Shown here piece after piece: positions 1 to 7,208 of a stretch of 20,389 nt of DNA. Position 1 is the first letter of the stretch. Every line of letters starts with the position of its first letter. The translations under genes and the position numbers were made by a program. Source of the DNA: a virus. The notes under the pieces were generated by a model. The model saw only the letters and a list, made by a program, of their open reading frames with translations, ran no database searches and was not told where the DNA came from. The stretch spans positions 1 through 20,389 of the IMG/VR virus record IMGVR_UViG_3300032462_000127; one strand, 5' to 3'.

Positions 1-9
1 GATAGTTTG

Positions 10-474
10 ATGCCACCAACAAGGATACCTACTAGCATTTTGCGTCTGCGTGGATCTGAGCTTTGCTCCGCCAGAGCAAGCGAACCGGTCGGTACAGATT
101 CTCCCGCCCGGATGACCCCTATGGTAGGGCGCAGCGATCGTGCTATGTTTTATTTCGCACAACTCATTAGTGATTTGCGTTCGCTTGGGGTGTACGCAGT
201 TGAAGATTCAGCTGCTCACAACTCATGGGCGCATGCGATGGACGAGATGGAGCGAGCAGAAATTGTGTTACTAGCCGAGGGAATGGTGACCACCTGCAGA
301 AACGGAACACATGTGAATCCGTGGTGTAAAGTACGGGACTCCGCCAGGAATGAAGCGGCGAGGCTGTCAAAAGATTTTGGGTTGACACCATCGGCGCGCG
401 TAGGGTTAAGTTCGTCGAAGAAAAAGACCGCAGATCAAAGTATCGAAAACATCTTCAAACGCAAAACCGCGTAA
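10..474 (+). CDS. terS: Terminase small subunit, P27 family
   Basis: Probable DNA-recognition subunit of the packaging terminase, which binds phage DNA and presents it to the large subunit. The N-terminus (PPTRIPTSILRLRGS) matches the P27-family pattern of a P-T-x-L-x-LRG block. The C-terminal part (NPWCKVRDSARNEAARLSKDFGLTPSARVGL) matches the family's usual NP-x-x-K-x-x-x-x-A and F-x-LTP-x-SR ending. The length of 154 residues is normal for the family. The ATG at 10 is preferred because it gives the expected N-terminus; a TTG at 7 and an open frame to the window edge mean a start further upstream cannot be excluded. It lies directly upstream of the large terminase gene, as usual. Its last 60 or so bases overlap a second open frame that leads into the large subunit (see 410-553). 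Confidence 0.88.
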   Translation: MPPTRIPTSILRLRGSELCSARASEPVGTDSPARMTPMVGRSDRAMFYFAQLISDLRSLGVYAVEDSAAHNSWAHAMDEMERAEIVLLAEGMVTTCRNGTHVNPWCKVRDSARNEAARLSKDFGLTPSARVGLSSSKKKTADQSIENIFKRKTA

Positions 475-553
475 GCCTTTAAGCGTCGCAGGCTTCTCGG
501 CAACGGCTACCGCTAAAAAGGGCGATTGGTTTGATTTTGAAGAGTTAGATCGG
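410..553 (+). other. Open reading frame extending large terminase upstream without a usual start codon
   Basis: The large-terminase frame stays open from just after a TAA at 407-409 to its first ATG at 554. I find no ATG, GTG, TTG or CTG in these 48 codons. The last codons read GDWFDFEELDR, which resembles the FDEE-type segment that normally precedes the conserved HxKGxWAG block, so the region looks protein-coding. Its upstream part overlaps the end of the small terminase gene in a frame that a +1 shift (or -2) would join. Possible explanations are a non-canonical start such as ATC at 434, a frameshift from the small subunit, an assembly indel, or a decayed N-terminus. Confidence 0.5.
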
Positions 554-2062
554 ATGGATCAATTCTTCAATCTGTTGCAACATCAGAAGGGCATCTGGGC
601 TGGTCAAAGTTTTAAGCTGTTACCGTGGCAACACCATTTGCTCGCATCGCTAATATGTTGGAAACGCATTGATGGAACGCGTCGTTTCCGACAGGCTTAC
701 ATTGAAGTTCCGCGCAAGAATGGTAAGAGCACGCTTGTATCAGGCCTCGCGCTTTACATGTTGCTGTGTGATCGTGAGCCGGGTGCTGAGGTGTATTGCT
801 GTGCGTCGGCGCGTGATCAGGCTGCAATCGTAGGTGATGCGTGTCGGCAAATGGCTCAAGGTTCTCCAGTGCTATCTAGTCGAGTTGAGATATTTCGCAA
901 TGTGATCACGCATGGGAATAGCAAACTAGAAATCCTGTCTAGTGATTCTGGAACCAAACACGGAAAGAATGCGAGTTGTTTGATATTTGATGAAACGCAC
1001 ACTTTTCCAAACAGAGAACTGTATGACGCAATGGCTACATCCCAGGGTGCTCGCGCTCAACCGCTAAACATTTCAATCACCACAGCAGGCCACGACCGCG
1101 AATCATTGTGCTGGGAATTGCATTCATACGCAGAGAAGGTGCGAGATGGAATTGTTGACGATCACGCATTCCTACCGTGCCTATTTTCTGCAAACATTGA
1201 TGCGGATTGGAAAGATCCGAAGGTTTGGCGCAAGTGCAACCCATCGCTGGGCGTAACTATTCACGAAGACTTTTTAACTGCTGAATGTGAAAAGGCAAAA
1301 GAAATTTCTGGATTCGAAACTACATTTCGTCAACTCTATTTATGCCAGTGGACTCAATCCAAGCGCACATGGATCACCGCGGATTCTTGGAATAAATGCG
1401 AATCAAGCACGGCCGATAAAGATTCTCTTCGGGGTCGTGAATGTTATTTAGGTTTAGATCTTTCCACTAATACGGATCTAACGGCATTGGCCTTGATCTT
1501 CCCAAATTCCAATGGCAGCGTAGATGTTTTAACTCAGGCTTGGTGCCCCGAGGAGGGCGTATTGCGCAGGAGTCGCAGCGATCGCGCACCCTACGATGTG
1601 TGGGTACGCAAGGGGCATTTAATATCTACACCTGGATCAGTTGTAGATTACGATTTTGTTGCGGATTACATCAGACAATGTTGCGTTCTCTATGAGGTGA
1701 AATCTGTCGGCTACGATCCGTGGAATGCAACGCAACTAAGCACGGGTTTGTACACCGAGGGTGTACCAATGATCGAAGTTCGTCAGGGCTATCGCACACT
1801 GTCTGAGCCATCAAAAAAACTTGAGGCATTGGTGGTTAGTAAAAAATTAAGACACAATGGAAACGATCTGTTAAACTGGTGTGTAAGCAATGCGGTGATT
1901 GACACAGATCCTGCGGGCAATATAAAGCCAAGCAAAGCAACCAGCACCGAGCGCATCGACGCGCTTGCTGCGTTAGTGACTGCATTGGCTGCGTGGATGC
2001 ACAAAGAAAATACTAATTCCGGACCATCGGTCTATGAAGAAAGAGATTTAACATGGCTCTAA
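554..2062 (+). CDS. terL: Terminase large subunit (ATPase-nuclease)
   Basis: Packaging motor that cuts concatemeric DNA and pumps it through the portal using ATP. The N-terminal ATPase half shows a Walker A motif PRKNGKST (residues 53-60), a Walker B LIFDE (143-147) and a coupling-type segment ISITTAG (173-179). The C-terminal RNase H-like nuclease half has candidate metal-binding aspartates in GLDLS (D302), GYDPW (D388) and RIDALAA (D469). The HQKGIWAG and LLPWQ blocks near the start are typical of the Terminase_1 (PF03354) group. The 502-residue product is slightly short because the only ATG falls inside the usual N-terminal block. A weak AGAG Shine-Dalgarno lies about nine bases upstream. 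The stop overlaps the portal start by ten bases. Confidence 0.95.
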   Translation: MDQFFNLLQHQKGIWAGQSFKLLPWQHHLLASLICWKRIDGTRRFRQAYIEVPRKNGKSTLVSGLALYMLLCDREPGAEVYCCASARDQAAIVGDACRQMAQGSPVLSSRVEIFRNVITHGNSKLEILSSDSGTKHGKNASCLIFDETHTFPNRELYDAMATSQGARAQPLNISITTAGHDRESLCWELHSYAEKVRDGIVDDHAFLPCLFSANIDADWKDPKVWRKCNPSLGVTIHEDFLTAECEKAKEISGFETTFRQLYLCQWTQSKRTWITADSWNKCESSTADKDSLRGRECYLGLDLSTNTDLTALALIFPNSNGSVDVLTQAWCPEEGVLRRSRSDRAPYDVWVRKGHLISTPGSVVDYDFVADYIRQCCVLYEVKSVGYDPWNATQLSTGLYTEGVPMIEVRQGYRTLSEPSKKLEALVVSKKLRHNGNDLLNWCVSNAVIDTDPAGNIKPSKATSTERIDALAALVTALAAWMHKENTNSGPSVYEERDLTWL

Positions 2063-3735
2063 TTGATCTACTAAAGAGATATCTAGGTTCGCAGCCACCA
2101 CGCTCAGACTATGAGGACAATATCCCGATAGGTCAAACGCTTGGAGGATCAATACAATCATATGTACAAGCGCATTCTTACACTGGTGAATCAATCACAC
2201 CACACCGAGCAATGGAGGCTCCGAGTGTATTCAGTTGTGTAAACTTAATCAGCAGCAGCGTTGCACGATTGGAATGGCAAATACTCCGAGAGAATCCCGA
2301 GGGCAAAATCAATGAGCCATCACACCCACTGTACAATTTGTTGAATACTGAATGGAGTGATGATGTCGGCGCCATGCAAGGCAAGGAATTGCTGTTGCAA
2401 TCCGCTTTACTCTCTGGGAACGGGTACGCCTACATTCATCGAGATGCTCGCGGGGTTCCAGTTGCGCTTGAACCAATACGCGCAGATTACATCCAAATGT
2501 ACCGCGACGGTGAAAATCAACCGTACTATCAGGTTTATGGTGGAAAATACACGGGCACAGACACCGAGAAAGTTTCCAAGAAATTCCGGGCCTACGATGT
2601 TTTCCATCTGGTGGGCCCGTCGAGTGAGGGGCTGCTTGGAATCCCACCAATTCATCGCATGCGTGATTTGATCGGGCTTGAGTTAGTCATCTCAGAATAT
2701 GTCACTCGGTTTTATGCAAATAACGCCGTACCAAGTGGAACCCTGAGCATGCCCGGCAAACTTTCACCAGAGGCATCAAAGCGATTGCGGGAAGCGTGGA
2801 CTGCTGCGCACGGAGGTGCTAGTCGTGCAGGTCGCGTTGCAGTGCTGGAAGATGGGTTGAAATATCAACAGTTGAGTAGCACGATGAAGGAAAATGACTT
2901 GATTGAGATGCGTCGGTATTGCAGACAGCAAATTGCTGCAGCGTTTCAGGTGCCTAGTCATAAAATTGGTGACTCCGATGGAACTTCCTACAACTCAGCC
3001 GAACAGGCTGATAGCGAATTTGTTAAACACACTTTGTCAGGATGGGCGCAACGATTAGAGCAAGAGGCCAGTAGAAAATTAATTGTGCGCGGTCAGCCGT
3101 ATTGCACACGCATCTCATTTGATTCTTTGCTGCGAGCTGATATGTCTACGAGATATGCAGCGTATGCAGTTGCAGTTACGAATGGATTGCTAACACCCAA
3201 TGAATGCCGCGCATTGGAGGGTCGCCCAGCGATGGAGGGTGGTAATGCAATTCGCGTACCGCTAAACACAACGGCAGCAAGCAGTGCGCAGGCACAGCCA
3301 GACGCAGTGCCTGCTGTTCCTGCTAGTGTAGATGTTGCACCAGTTGAGATGTTGAGCAGTGCAACTGATATTGCACTAGCGGTAATCAAGCCGGCGGTGC
3401 AAGCAGCATTTGCTCGCAACATCAACAAAGTTACTGAGTATTTAGTAAAGCAACGCACACAATCCAAACTAGATAAGTGGCATCCACCGATTGAAGATCT
3501 GCACGCTGAATTGCGAGCCTGCATCGTCGGGCTAGGCAGTGTGCTCGATGCGGAAACTTCACTAGCAACATTGGATGCATACAGCGTCGGGCACGCGGGA
3601 ATGCTTAGGCAGAGCGTCGGTGCAATTGCTGATCTGTCAACGGTGTTTGAGCAGTGGGAAAAAATTCCAGTTGCAGCCACCGAGGAACTTTTGAAATTAA
3701 TAAACACAGGAGAAAACAATGAAAAACGAAATTAG
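2053..3735 (+). CDS. Portal protein, HK97 family, with long C-terminal extension
   Basis: Forms the ring at the unique head vertex through which DNA enters and leaves. The core (residues 1 to about 400) carries HK97-type portal blocks: SSVARLEWQI, SGNGYAYIHRDARGVPVAL, the SSEGLLGIPPIHRMRDLIGL segment, RFYANNAVPSGTL, and the RRYCRQQIAAAFQVPSHKIGD stretch followed by YNSAEQADSEF. After LTPNECRALEGRPAM the usual protein ends soon. Here it continues about 155 residues through an Ala/Pro linker into a predicted helical domain of unknown role, giving 560 residues. It overlaps the large terminase gene upstream and the protease gene downstream, which suggests translational coupling. Confidence 0.93.
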   Translation: MALIDLLKRYLGSQPPRSDYEDNIPIGQTLGGSIQSYVQAHSYTGESITPHRAMEAPSVFSCVNLISSSVARLEWQILRENPEGKINEPSHPLYNLLNTEWSDDVGAMQGKELLLQSALLSGNGYAYIHRDARGVPVALEPIRADYIQMYRDGENQPYYQVYGGKYTGTDTEKVSKKFRAYDVFHLVGPSSEGLLGIPPIHRMRDLIGLELVISEYVTRFYANNAVPSGTLSMPGKLSPEASKRLREAWTAAHGGASRAGRVAVLEDGLKYQQLSSTMKENDLIEMRRYCRQQIAAAFQVPSHKIGDSDGTSYNSAEQADSEFVKHTLSGWAQRLEQEASRKLIVRGQPYCTRISFDSLLRADMSTRYAAYAVAVTNGLLTPNECRALEGRPAMEGGNAIRVPLNTTAASSAQAQPDAVPAVPASVDVAPVEMLSSATDIALAVIKPAVQAAFARNINKVTEYLVKQRTQSKLDKWHPPIEDLHAELRACIVGLGSVLDAETSLATLDAYSVGHAGMLRQSVGAIADLSTVFEQWEKIPVAATEELLKLINTGENNEKRN

Positions 3736-4243
3736 AACAACAGGCGTAACGCAATCAGCTGGTGCATTGCGAGTGCGCGGATATGCAGTTACATGGGCCG
3801 CCTATGACATGGGATCCGAATTGGAACGCATAGATCCGAACGCATTCGATCGGGCCCTCGAAGATCCGGGAGATATTGCACTGCTGTGGAATCATGATAG
3901 CGGTAAACCATTAGCTCGCGTTCGCGCCGGCAACCTGAGACTATTTGCGGATGCTACTGGCCTCGGATTTGAGGCAACATTGCCAGATACAGCGACTGCG
4001 AGAGAGGCCCACGCTCTGGTGCAAAGTGGAGTGGTAAGCCAGTGCTCATTTGGGTTTATGGTACGAAGGGAAACCTACGAAAAGGGCGATGGTAAAAAAT
4101 CCGTGCGTGTGATTATGGATGCAGATTTGTTGGAAATTTCCCTAGTAACATTTCCGGCTAACCCCACAACGAGTGTTGAGGCTCGCGCAGCCGAAGCAAC
4201 CCGTATTAAGACTCGGAAGATTGTATTATTTCCGGAATACTGA
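3719..4243 (+). CDS. Prohead protease, HK97 family
   Basis: Serine protease that removes the capsid delta domain during head maturation. The 174-residue sequence shows the family's catalytic histidine context (LLWNHD, H59), the nucleophile context (QCSFGF, S110) and the conserved LLEISLVTFPANP segment (residues 137-149). The N-terminal GYAVTW and the IDPNAFDRAL block are also typical. The start lies inside the end of the portal gene and is served by an AGGAGA Shine-Dalgarno at 3708-3713. The gene is followed by a 220-bp non-coding leader rather than running straight into the capsid gene, which is unusual for this module. Confidence 0.94.
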   Translation: MKNEIRTTGVTQSAGALRVRGYAVTWAAYDMGSELERIDPNAFDRALEDPGDIALLWNHDSGKPLARVRAGNLRLFADATGLGFEATLPDTATAREAHALVQSGVVSQCSFGFMVRRETYEKGDGKKSVRVIMDADLLEISLVTFPANPTTSVEARAAEATRIKTRKIVLFPEY

Positions 4244-4250
4244 TATGCCC

Positions 4251-4278
4251 TTGACATAGGATTAAAATCATATACTAT
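4251..4278 (+). promoter_or_regulatory. Putative sigma70-like promoter ahead of first capsid gene
   Basis: A perfect TTGACA -35 box at 4251-4256 is followed after 16 bases by TACTAT (4273-4278, four of six matches to TATAAT). An overlapping TATACT at 4271-4276 matches better (five of six), but its 14-base spacing is short. The site lies just after the protease stop codon. It would produce a transcript with a leader of about 180 bases before the capsid start at 4464. Confidence 0.55.
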
Positions 4279-4299
4279 ACCAACAACTTAATATTGCCG

Positions 4300-4463
4300 C
4301 GACGAGCGAGCTGCGCCTAGTGCGTGCTCGACTCGAAGCGAGCGAATCTCCGTGATGCTCTAGTAGCGCACTGATTCGAGCAACTGGTTTTTTTCGACGA
4401 ACACCAACTTGCTTGATCGTGCGTTTTTTTATGCAGATTAAGCGATCATAAAGGGAATCAAAC
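4300..4463 (+). ncRNA. Structured 5' leader of first capsid gene, possible pseudoknot
   Basis: This non-coding stretch contains several complementary blocks. AGTGCG (4319-4324) pairs with CGCACT (4367-4372), and CGAATC (4343-4348) pairs with the immediately following GATTCG (4373-4378). Together these form the crossing topology of an H-type pseudoknot with stacked stems. A small hairpin GCTCG (4326-4330) with CGAGC (4339-4343) could form inside or compete. Runs of seven T at 4388-4394 and 4424-4430 follow, and the capsid Shine-Dalgarno (AAGGGA, 4450-4455) comes last. The arrangement suggests attenuation or translation control, but this is inferred from sequence complementarity only. Confidence 0.4.
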
Positions 4464-5600
4464 ATGAGATTAGATCCATCTTCAGACGAGTATCGCCAAC
4501 TATTTTCACTGTATTTGCGTCGCGGTTCTGTAGGCATGACTGATGCTGAAGCGCGTGCAATTTCATCTACTAGCGGTGGCACAACCATCATCCCAACAAC
4601 CTACTCCAACATGTTTATGGAGGAATTGGGCAACGATGAAATCATTGGAAAAGTTACAAAATTCAACACATCTACAAACACCTTCAATCTAACTGTAATT
4701 ACACCAGTTGGTAGCGGTGGATTTAGTGTTCAAAAGAATCCTGGCGAGGCTGGGACTTTAATTGACGCAACAACATCACAAACAACCGTAACACCCCCAG
4801 TATTTGAATTACCGGGAACTAGCAACACAGGCTCAACAAACGCTGCGCTCACATTGAAACGCCAAAGCGTTATGGTGAAGGTCAGTCGTGAATTGCTAGA
4901 GGATTCTGCTGTGCAAGGCGAAGCGGGTGTTGAGCGCATTATTTTGCGTCAAGCTGCTCAGGACATTGCTGACACCGTAAGCAAACAAATTTTAGTAGGC
5001 AATGCAACTGATTCAATTACTGCTGGAACTACATCAGCGGTTGGCAGTGATTCTTGTCACGGAATTTTTAACACCTGTCGCCGATATGGGAGAGCATTTG
5101 GAACTTCAGCTTTAACTGTCGGCGGCTCTTTAGATTCAAGTGCAATAAGAAGCTCTTTACAAGCATTTATTTTTGGTTTTACTGTTCCAACAATTTTACC
5201 AGCACAATACTGGCGCAGATCTAGTTTAATTCTTAACGGTCAGCTTGGTCGCAGCGGTTCAGGTGCTCACGGATTAAATTTATGTGCTGCAGCAACTTCT
5301 CAACAGGCAATTGCACTGGGTTCCAAGGATCGCTACATGTTTGGTCTTCCATGGACACTTGCAGACATGAGCGTTGGAAATACAGGTACAAGCGCAGTTT
5401 CATTAGGCAACGAACCTATGGCGTTGCTCTGTGATCTCAGCAGATACATGTTGGTTACAGCAAGCGATGGTGTGGCTGTGACAAGACTGAATGAAACTTA
5501 TGCAAATACAGATGAGGTTGCATTTGTAGTCAGTTTGCGATGCGCAGGCGTGCTTGCAGATGTAAACGCAGCTATTGCGCTTGGCTTAACAATCACTTGA
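4464..5600 (+). CDS. HK97-fold major capsid protein, first copy, without delta domain
   Basis: A capsid subunit of the HK97 fold, 378 residues. The N-terminal EYRQLFSLYLRRG...EARAISSTSGGTTIIP aligns with the segment of the second capsid protein that follows its scaffolding domain (ELTRAWENYYRLG...EIRALSEASGGDTLAP). The protein therefore begins where mature capsid would begin. Further family marks are VKVSRELLEDS, the GLPWTLADMS segment and the C-terminal RLNETYANTDEVAF. It has its own promoter, leader and Shine-Dalgarno (AAGGGA). Its middle uses noticeably more AT-rich codons than the second copy. It could be the main shell protein, a vertex or minor subunit, or an alternative capsid; sequence alone does not decide. 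Confidence 0.88.
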   Translation: MRLDPSSDEYRQLFSLYLRRGSVGMTDAEARAISSTSGGTTIIPTTYSNMFMEELGNDEIIGKVTKFNTSTNTFNLTVITPVGSGGFSVQKNPGEAGTLIDATTSQTTVTPPVFELPGTSNTGSTNAALTLKRQSVMVKVSRELLEDSAVQGEAGVERIILRQAAQDIADTVSKQILVGNATDSITAGTTSAVGSDSCHGIFNTCRRYGRAFGTSALTVGGSLDSSAIRSSLQAFIFGFTVPTILPAQYWRRSSLILNGQLGRSGSGAHGLNLCAAATSQQAIALGSKDRYMFGLPWTLADMSVGNTGTSAVSLGNEPMALLCDLSRYMLVTASDGVAVTRLNETYANTDEVAFVVSLRCAGVLADVNAAIALGLTIT

Positions 5601-5611
5601 TAAATTATTTA

Positions 5612-5638
5612 AGACACCCACCGCTGCGGTGAGTGTCT
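5612..5638 (+). promoter_or_regulatory. Hairpin between the two capsid genes
   Basis: AGACAC (5612-5617) and CACCG (5619-5623) pair with CGGTG (5627-5631) and GTGTCT (5633-5638) around a CTG loop, with one C-A mismatch. The stem begins 11 bases after the first capsid stop. No T-run follows, so it is more likely an RNA-stability, processing or partial-termination element than a full intrinsic terminator. Confidence 0.55.
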
Positions 5639-5698
5639 AGCAGATCGCGTTGATTTGCAGAACTCACGCAGCAAAACAAACAGAAGGAAACTTTTACT

Positions 5699-6955
5699 AT
5701 GGCAAGCGAAACTTACAAAACATTGGTTGAAAGAATGGGCGCGGTTTACGCGGAACTCAAGGCGTTAGTTGATGGAGCAAACGCTACCGACGGCGGCATG
5801 GATCCAGCAGCTGAGCAAAAGTACTCTAGCCTCAAGGCTCAGTACGCAAGCTTAACTGCACAGCGTCAGCGCAATGAGGAGTTGATGGGCATGGAGCAAG
5901 GCGCCAAGTTTGATGCTCCAGAGGCGCCAGCACTCATTACTCGCGCAACTGGTGGCGAGTATCGTCGTCCAACCTACGGATACAAGACCACAACAAGCAG
6001 TCCGGAACTAACTCGCGCTTGGGAAAATTACTACCGACTGGGCGAGCACACCAATCCAGGCGATATGCGCGAGATCCGGGCACTCAGCGAGGCATCTGGC
6101 GGAGACACTTTAGCTCCAATTGAATACCACAATCAATTGGCTGCAAAAATGAAGACGATGACTGCTGTTCGTCAGGTTTCTAAGGTTATACAGGTGGGTT
6201 CTTTTAGCCGCGAAATCGCGATTGAATCGGTAACCGGAACTGCAAACTGGACTGCAGAGGCTGGCACATTTTCAGAATCTGGATCGACATTTGGCAAAAT
6301 CACATTGACACCTAGAAAACTCACTGGACTGCTCAAGGTTTCTAACGAGCTCATCGAGGATGCTCCCGCTCGTGGTGCGGGTTTTTCGATCGAATCAATA
6401 CTTGTAGAGCAGTTTGCTCGAATGTTTGCGCAGGCCGAGGAGCTTGGTTTCCTGGCATCGTCCGCAGTCACCAACGGGCCGCAATCTCCGATCATGGCCC
6501 AGACCACGGGGAATGATAAAACCTGTGCGTCTGCAACCACCTTCACCGCTGCCGAAGTTATCGCGTGGATTTACACACTGCCCCGCCAATATCGTCAAAA
6601 TGCAAGCATCATCACAAGCGATGCGGTACTCGGTGTTTTGCGCGGGCTTGCTTCAATTGCGAGTGGTACTGTTAATTATTTCTGGCAGAACAGCAATGCT
6701 CTTGGCGAGCCTGATCGTCTGATGGGGATACCTGTTTATGCATCGGCTGCTATGCCTGCTATGACTACGGGAAACAAGGTCGCCGTTATCGGCGACTTTG
6801 GCAATTATTGCGTTTTGGCTGAACGCAGCGCGTATTCGATGCGCGTACTCAAGGAGCTGTTTGCGACTAACAACCAGACTGGATTTATCTCAACTAGCAG
6901 ACTCGATTGCACCGTTACTCAACCAAGCGCGTTTTCTTATCTGACAATGGCATAA
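5699..6955 (+). CDS. HK97-fold major capsid protein, second copy, with delta domain
   Basis: A capsid subunit of 418 residues with the standard HK97 arrangement. Residues 1 to about 75 are a charged, helical delta (scaffolding) domain (ERMGAVYAELKALVDG, SLKAQYASLTAQRQRNEEL). A linker follows, then the segment before the mature shell domain (ELTRAWENYYRLG...EIRALSEASGGDTLAP). The shell domain carries LLKVSNELIEDAPA and the LMGIPVYASAAMPAM segment, and ends in RLDCTVTQPSAFSYLTMA. The protease encoded upstream would be expected to cleave off the delta domain. A strong AGAAGGAA Shine-Dalgarno (5682-5689) precedes the start. It is a distant relative, not a recent duplicate, of the capsid gene upstream. 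Confidence 0.94.
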   Translation: MASETYKTLVERMGAVYAELKALVDGANATDGGMDPAAEQKYSSLKAQYASLTAQRQRNEELMGMEQGAKFDAPEAPALITRATGGEYRRPTYGYKTTTSSPELTRAWENYYRLGEHTNPGDMREIRALSEASGGDTLAPIEYHNQLAAKMKTMTAVRQVSKVIQVGSFSREIAIESVTGTANWTAEAGTFSESGSTFGKITLTPRKLTGLLKVSNELIEDAPARGAGFSIESILVEQFARMFAQAEELGFLASSAVTNGPQSPIMAQTTGNDKTCASATTFTAAEVIAWIYTLPRQYRQNASIITSDAVLGVLRGLASIASGTVNYFWQNSNALGEPDRLMGIPVYASAAMPAMTTGNKVAVIGDFGNYCVLAERSAYSMRVLKELFATNNQTGFISTSRLDCTVTQPSAFSYLTMA

Positions 6956-6968
6956 TCATTCACGCAAC

Positions 6969-6996
6969 CCTCCGCACGCAGAAATGCGTGCGGAGG
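6969..6996 (+). promoter_or_regulatory. Perfect 12-bp hairpin with GAAA loop covering a ribosome binding site
   Basis: A perfect 12-bp stem (6969-6980 with 6985-6996) closes on a GAAA tetraloop. It begins 13 bases after the second capsid stop. The 3' arm contains GGAGG (6992-6996), the only good Shine-Dalgarno for the ATG at 7002, so folding would hide it. Only ATTTC follows, so a role as an intrinsic terminator would be weak; RNA end protection, processing or translation control are alternatives. Confidence 0.7.
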
Positions 6997-7001
6997 ATTT
7001 C

Positions 7002-7208
7002 ATGCTCAACATCAAGATATTGCAATCCATAGAAACCGATACCACCATCCACGCGGTGGGCGATGTTATTTGCGTTGATGAACGCACCGCTACCGAATGG
7101 CTGTCGCTGGGGTTTGCGGAGCGTGCGGAAACACATCCAGATCAACCAGAATCATGCGTGCGCGGCGCGGCATGCTGTAAGGCCGTTCGTAGGGGTGCGC
7201 AGCGATGA
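7002..7208 (+). CDS. Small hypothetical protein in the head-tail connector region
   Basis: A 68-residue protein of unknown function. The start at 7002 is chosen because GGAGG lies five bases upstream; an in-frame ATG at 6984 falls inside the hairpin loop and has no ribosome binding site. The N-terminal part (MLNIKILQSI...HAVGDVICVDERTATEWLSLGFAERAE) resembles small proteins often placed between capsid and connector genes. The C-terminal part holds three cysteines (CVRGAACC) and a basic end. Its stop overlaps the next start in an ATGA junction, so the two are probably co-translated. Possibly a minor head or connector component. Confidence 0.7.
   Translation: MLNIKILQSIETDTTIHAVGDVICVDERTATEWLSLGFAERAETHPDQPESCVRGAACCKAVRRGAQR

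Noticed and set aside
1578-1585. GCGATCGC octamer, the HIP1 motif abundant in cyanobacteria
   Set aside because: I noticed only this copy, far fewer than the roughly one per kilobase typical of HIP1-rich genomes, so it gives no host evidence.
2309-2655. Overlapping open frames on both strands inside the portal gene
   Set aside because: They shadow a confident portal coding region; their translations show no family motif and have unusual Cys/His/Arg content.
3093-3719. 208-codon open frame on the - strand opposite the portal gene
   Set aside because: It lies entirely within the portal gene and its composition (Ser/Ala/Thr-rich) reflects the opposite strand. No ribosome binding site or family pattern was seen.
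4388-4430. Two T7 runs in the leader as simple intrinsic terminators
   Set aside because: Neither has a clean GC-rich hairpin immediately before it. They may take part in attenuation with the pseudoknot, but calling them terminators is not supported.
6365-6386. CCCGC/GCGGG stem followed by five T inside the second capsid gene, terminator-like
   Set aside because: The stem is only five base pairs with a seven-base loop and sits in the middle of an intact, highly conserved coding region. A functional terminator there would truncate the capsid message, so it is probably coincidental.
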